Assembly: GCA_008711295.1 (NCBI GenBank)
Contig: VUYV01000124.1
Location: 2,405,429 to 2,469,428 of the forward strand
Length of the DNA stretch: 64,000 bases
Direction: 5' to 3'
Source of the DNA: Anarhynchus alexandrinus
Lineage: Eukaryota > Chordata > Aves > Charadriiformes > Charadriidae
Within the stretch, counting starts at the first letter, position 1; each line of letters opens with the position of its first letter. The notes beneath the pieces are model-generated. The model saw nothing but the letters and a program-made list of their open reading frames with translations. It was not told where the DNA came from and did no database searches. Shown here one piece after another: positions 59,002-64,000 of the stretch. The position numbers were made by a program, and so were the translations under genes.

Positions 59002-60217
59002 TGGGGGGAGCAGGGCGGGGTGCAATCCTTTTGGGGCTGGCTCACTGCCATGGCTGCGCAGAAGCATCCCAGTCCCCGTGAGCACTGAGGCTTAGGTCCA
59101 GGACTGAAGGGCGCCGTCCCAGAGTGAGCTGGGCTGAGAGACTGGAGCGTGTGGGCATCAGGAACCGGCTGCAGCACGGTACAGTGAGAATGAAGTGTTT
59201 GCTAGAGCAGGTAAGCAAAGGTTTTTAAGGCAGGGAGGAGGCAATTGCAGCTCTCAGAATGGGCTTTGTCACCTTTTTGGCCACTACTGTGTTGCTGGTG
59301 CGATCAAGGCTCTTCTGGACAAGCACTAATTAAACACATAAATATTCTGTGATGCACATTTCCTCTGATTCCACGGCTGGGGCTGCTGGACCAGTTTGTA
59401 AGCCTCTTGTTCCTGGTATGGGAGGACCCCACCACCACCCTCCATCCCAAAGCAGCAACACAACCTCACCTCACAGCACCATTTGCAAGAAGTCCCCGTC
59501 AACTGCACATGCCACCTCAGACGCCAACCACCCTGGCCCACTGCTGCAGTGGAATGATGCCTACCTGCACATCTCCACCAGCACAGCACTTTGCTTTGGG
59601 AAAGCATTTTGGAGGACACCCGGGACTATTGTACCTGGACACTGTTGAGATAAGGGGTTGGTAATGAGACCTTTGAGGAATGACCATCATTCAGTTCTTG
59701 ATAGCACAATAGGACAGATATAGATAGTAAGAGAAGGGTATCCAGGAGATCCGGTCATGCTTGAACATGCCACCATTCAAAGCCAGGAAATTTCAGCCCA
59801 TCCTCAGTTGCACGTTGGTGTTAGCTGACAGCAGGTTATTCCTCATATCATTCACCTGGAATTGCTTTTTCTTTTCTGGGGGAAAAAAACCAGACAAAAT
59901 CTTTTTTGGGCTAATTCTGCCAGGGAGTGATCACAGCCCTGACCTTGGTGTAGGAGCCGGCCTGCAGGAATGGGAGCAGCAGTTGCTGAGCCCTGGCCAG
60001 CCCTGGCCACAAGCTGAAAAGCGCTTGTCACCAAGAATAACCTTTGGAGTATTGTATGGGAAAAAAAATGTTTTTAATGACCGTTGTCATCTGTGTGCGT
60101 GTGCCAGCGGCAGCCAGCTTGTTAATAACGGAGCTGTGTGTGCCAGTGCCGCCTAGTGCCCAGCAGAGAAGACGGGTCTCCCAACTTGCTGCCATAGGGG
60201 GAAGGGATTAAGGACAT

Positions 60218-60997
60218 CACAGAATCACAGAATGGTCAGGGTTGGAAGGGACCTCTGGAGATCATCTAGTCCAACCCCCCTGCCAGAGCAGGTTCACCTA
60301 CAGCAGGTTGCACAGGATGGTGTCCAGGCGGGTTTTGAATGTCTCCAGAGTGGGAGACTCCACAACCTCTCTGGGCAGCCTGTCCAGTGCTCTGCCAGTC
60401 CCAAAGTAAAGAAGTCCCTCCTCAAGTTTACATGGAACTTCCTATGTTGAAGTTTGTGCCTGTTACCTCTTGTCCTGTCACCGGGCACCACTGAAAAAAG
60501 ACTGTTCCCATCCCCCTGGCACCCTCCCTTTAAATATTTATAAGTATTGATAAGATCCCCCCTCAGTCTTCTTTTCTCCAGACTAAAAAGACCCAAGTCC
60601 CTCAGCCTTTCCTCATAAGAAAGATGCTCCAGTCCCCTAATCATCTTTGTAGCCCTTTGCTGGGCCCTCTCCAGCAGTTCCCTGTCCTTCTTGAACCGGG
60701 GAGCCCAGAACTGGACACAATACTCCAGATGCGGCCTCACCAGAGCAGAGTAGAGGGGGACGATAACCTCCCTCGACCTGCTGGCCTCACTCTTCTTGAT
60801 GCACCCCAGGATGCCATTGGCCTTCTTGGCCACCAGGGCGCATTGCTGGCTCATGGTCATCCTGTTGTCCACCAGGACTCCCAGGTCCCTTTCCACAGAG
60901 CTGCTCTCCAGGAGGTCAGCCCCCAACCCGTACTGATGCATGGGGTTATTCCTCCCCAGATGCAGTACCCTATGCTTGCCCTTCTTGAACTTCATAC
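60218..60997 (-). mobile_element. CR1 LINE fragment with reverse-transcriptase C-terminal frame
   Basis: This is a 780-bp minus-strand CR1. Positions 60995 down to about 60382 keep an open frame reading the C-terminal end of the ORF2 protein ([49 protein letters not shown]). Compared with the sister copy at 57.9 kb, one T is missing in the CCTGTCCAG stretch near 60378-60388, which shifts the frame before the protein's natural end. The catalytic core of the reverse transcriptase and the endonuclease are absent, so the copy cannot move by itself. Confidence 0.95.
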
Positions 60998-62169
60998 CTC
61001 CCTGTATTTAAATGAGCTATTTAAAATATTTAGATAATTAGCACCATGAATAGATGTACTCGCCCCCTACACACACGCATCTGCCTTCCCTTCGCCCAGG
61101 GGAATTTGTGCTTTGCCTGGCAGCATGCAGTGGTGGAGAGAGACCAGCACCCCAGGCTCACTGGGCACCCCAGTAGGCAGCTGGGGTGGGTCGCTCACAC
61201 TTGCCCTTGCTGCCAGCAGCAGAAACCCTCGGCCCCTCTTCACTTTGAGCTCTTCCCCACACTGGGCCTCAGGTGGTTATTTGATCTTAGACATGGAGCC
61301 GGCAGGTGTGACGTGAAGTTGATAAGCTCACTAGATGTTCCTACTGCACCTAAATGTGAGCATTCACCAATGTCCCAGGCAGTACCGCTGCTATTGCCAT
61401 GTATGCGGCAAGTTGAGTGGGAGCTGTGGCTAAAGGAAAAATCGTGACCTACCTACTGCTCATCGCTGGGCATGCACTCAGAAATTGGCCCAGCTTGAAG
61501 AATGCAATAAAAAATAACACAGATCTAGGAAGAACTTTGAAACTGGTATGAAATCTAGGTGAATTGAAGAAACAAACCATCCAAGCAAGATTTTTTATTT
61601 TATTTTTTTTTTGAGGGGTGTAAGATGTAAAGTTATAAATACCTCTCCGGGAAGATGTCTCTGTTGTTTCAGAAAATAAGTTTGCACTACAGAAACACTG
61701 CTCCCATTTTGTGACAATTATTTGCGTACAACTTGGGTGTATGGAAAAGATGTAGCGGGAAAAAAAAATAAATCTCAACACAAAAACTTCAACAGTGCTC
61801 TCAGACACTCCCCTGGGCACCTCCTTGGCACTAAGGCATACTGTACAGAGAGCCTTCATGCCTCTATCAACACCATGGTTGTCCCAAAAGCTCTCAAAAG
61901 AGATTCGATTCCTTCCTCTTCTTCAGTAGCATCTTGGGTAGAAAAATAACAGCAAACCCAAATGTGGGGGATTTTTTTGGAAAACAACTGATTACTGACC
62001 TTGTCGCAAGAGCATTTTGTATGTGGTAAAGCCCTTCAGGTCCTTCACTTTCTCCTCTTCCAGCTTCTGAGCAGTCGTTCCTGCTGGATTGCTGCCTGCT
62101 GGGTCTCGCGTTGTGTTTGCGCATTCCCACCGGCTGCCTCACGGCAGATCAGCGCCCGCTTCTCTGCTG

Positions 62170-62990
62170 AAACTCATCCTGTTGACTTGGACTATTTCTG
62201 CAATTTATCAAGAATTCTGCTCCTACCCTTCATAGGTGCTCACAGCCCCTCCCAGTTGGCTATCACTGGGAAATTTGAGAGCAAAGTAATTTTCTAAAGC
62301 TGCTAATGAAAATCCTCAATAGAGCTGGACCGGGGACAGCCACTGCAGAGATTTCCCCAGAAAGCTCTCTGACCTTGACACTGAGCTCGATGTATTGTGA
62401 GCCTAAATAGGTTGTGTTTCCTCAGCTCACTTACGAGAATGCCTTCTGGGACAGTGCCAGAAGCCTTACCAAAGTCAAGACATATCACATCTAGTGCTGA
62501 CCCCCCTAGCCATGAGGCCAGTTATCCTGTCAAAGAATGGAATAAAATTACTTTGATACGATTTGTCCTCGGCAAAACATCAACAAATCCATTCCAGAGT
62601 TGTTTGGGTTTTTTACAAATTTATAAATCTGTCTAGAGAATACCTGGTCAGTGGCTCTCTCTTTTAAGTTTTCACAGAGGGATATGAGGACATCAGGTCT
62701 ATAATTCCCTATGCTTTTCTTCATCTTTAGTTAGGCGATGTTGCCATGCCATCCCTAAGTCCCCTGGAATCTCACACGTAGTCTACAATGCTTCACCACC
62801 AATCCCACATTTCATATTTTTCCTTTTCGTGCTTCAGGATGTTGAAGAGCTCTTGATCCCTTTTATTGGTCTCTACTTCATTTCCCTTGCAGCAGGATAG
62901 TAGTTTCTTATTGGGACTTTGACCCCAGCTCTTTTATCAGTTCTCAGATCTGTTTTATCCTTTAGGGCATCTCTTCACAGAGCCCGCCCA
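62170..62990 (-). mobile_element. Ancient CR1/L3-clade LINE reverse-transcriptase fossil
   Basis: The minus-strand reading at about 62420-62488 gives ICLDFGKASGTVPEGILVSE, which aligns with the LINE reverse-transcriptase signature pattern YLDFSKAFDTVP. Flanking + strand phrases (AACCCC-like CTCCCAGTTGGCTATCAC, TGAAAATCCTCAATAGAGCT, CTGTCAAAGAATGG) follow the same order as the antisense of the ancient amniote CR1/L3 consensus as I remember it. It is heavily mutated, with stops in all frames. The edges are approximate. Confidence 0.65.
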
Positions 62991-64000
62991 CCAGTTTTCT
63001 GGATTCATTGATATTTAATATTTTATTTTTTGGAGTCAAAGCACTTTAGACTAACTCATTTTACAAAGGTCTGGTATTCAACTGCATTTCGAGGAGAAAA
63101 AGCTTGCAGTAAACATCTGAACACTCGAAACAATCATAACAGCTCAAGAGATGCAAAAATTCAAGTTCACGTTGGGCTGCAGATGAAGCGATCCAACTTG
63201 AGCCACCTTCATATAGCTTTGCCTGTTACAACCTGCCAGCTCGTAGCGAGAACATCCAAGTCACTTCAGAAATAGCTCCATCTCTTCAGCCAAATGCTGC
63301 GTCAGCTCTTTTCTGACATAGTGAAGTCAGCAGGGATTACTTGAGTGGTCCCAGCCAAAATCATGACTGAGGGAGATAGCAACGGTACTTTGTGCTATGC
63401 AAAGCCAGATCTGTCCTGTATAATGGTTGAAACACATCACTGAGATGCTACAGAACTCATTTCATCAAGCTGAGGACGAAGGTCACACACAGTTCTGAGT
63501 CCTTTGTTCACATACCAAAAAGCAACAAACTAAGGATCTGTTTTGTACTGGGACTGAATTTGTCTATTTTAGTAAGGTGAGCTGAATTCATCTGCACTCC
63601 AGACTCCCAGATCTTGCACTGAGGAGCTACTCTGAGCTCCAAACTAGGGTCACCTGGTTGTGACTTGCATGCAGGAGAGCTGGGCCTGCTATTTCTGCTG
63701 GCACCAGAGAGGAGGCAAGGTGTGGAAACCTCAACCTCCAGGAGCCACAACCTTCTGCCTCCCTCATTACCCATCATGCAGCCCTCTGCCTGCAGCACAG
63801 GTCTAGCTCAGGCAGGGAGCAGAGAGCCACCCACCACCATGGCTTTCTCCTTAAGGGGATGGTGACCGGCTAAGTACGCGGCGAGGCCACGGCTCCTCTG
63901 CCTGGGCTGAGAGCCAGAAGACCCTCAGCTGAGTCCCAGTGTGCTGAAAGAACAACATGACGCAGAATAAATGTTCATTCGCGCTTTTGCGGGAGGTGGA

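Larger units (their letters stand above)
56260..64000. other. Region downstream of SLC8A3 with no recognised gene
   Basis: Apart from the listed CR1 copies, the LINE fossil and the gap, I see only unique sequence. Several TTTATT motifs (about 56655, 57394 and 57467) would read AATAAA on the minus strand and could belong to a convergent neighbour's 3' end, but no exon supports this. From 63000 to 64000 nothing is recognised. Confidence 0.5.

Overview
This window is vertebrate nuclear DNA, almost certainly from a bird. It has intron-rich, low-coding sequence. It carries several CR1 LINE fragments with the typical avian 3' end, a solo LTR of an avian endogenous-retrovirus type, and one long gene recognisable exon by exon. 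There are no bacterial-type genes, operons, CRISPR arrays or tRNA/rRNA genes that I can support.

The gene is the 3' half of a plasma-membrane Na+/Ca2+ exchanger on the + strand. It is best matched to SLC8A3 (NCX3), judging from the two alternative CBD2 exons and the C-terminal sequence. The large exon encoding the N-terminal membrane half and most of the cytosolic loop lies upstream of the window. Seen here are: about 31.2 kb of the preceding intron (1-31249); alternative exon A (31250-31356); alternative exon B (32767-32870); an 18-nt microexon C (42952-42969); and four constitutive coding exons (51524-51648, 52199-52298, 53790-54065, 54390-54766). The stop codon is at 54764-54766. All visible splice phases agree, and A or B, with or without C, keeps the frame. 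A 3' UTR follows, with candidate poly(A) signals at 55028, 55768 and a cluster at 56244-56259.

The introns hold mostly unique sequence with scattered fossils. A CR1 lies at 6829-7575 (-). MIR-like SINE remnants lie near 12.6, 14.2, 24.1 and 41.5 kb. A minus-strand ERV LTR lies at 27639-28880, interrupted by a single N and a roughly 150-bp tandem duplication that looks like an assembly seam. An older CR1/L3-like piece is near 34.3-34.6 kb, and CR1 3' ends lie at 33824-33957 (+) and 36338-36615 (+). Pyrimidine-rich tracts surround the three optional exons.

Downstream of the 3' UTR (about 56.3-64.0 kb) I find no gene. It holds two minus-strand CR1 copies (57915-58210 and 60218-60997; the second retains a reverse-transcriptase C-terminal reading frame), a 74-base assembly gap (58928-59001), and a strongly decayed CR1/L3-type reverse-transcriptase fossil (about 62170-62990). 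I did not find a previously undescribed system. The most interesting content is the splicing cassette of the exchanger and an apparent substitution in its otherwise conserved alpha-2 repeat.
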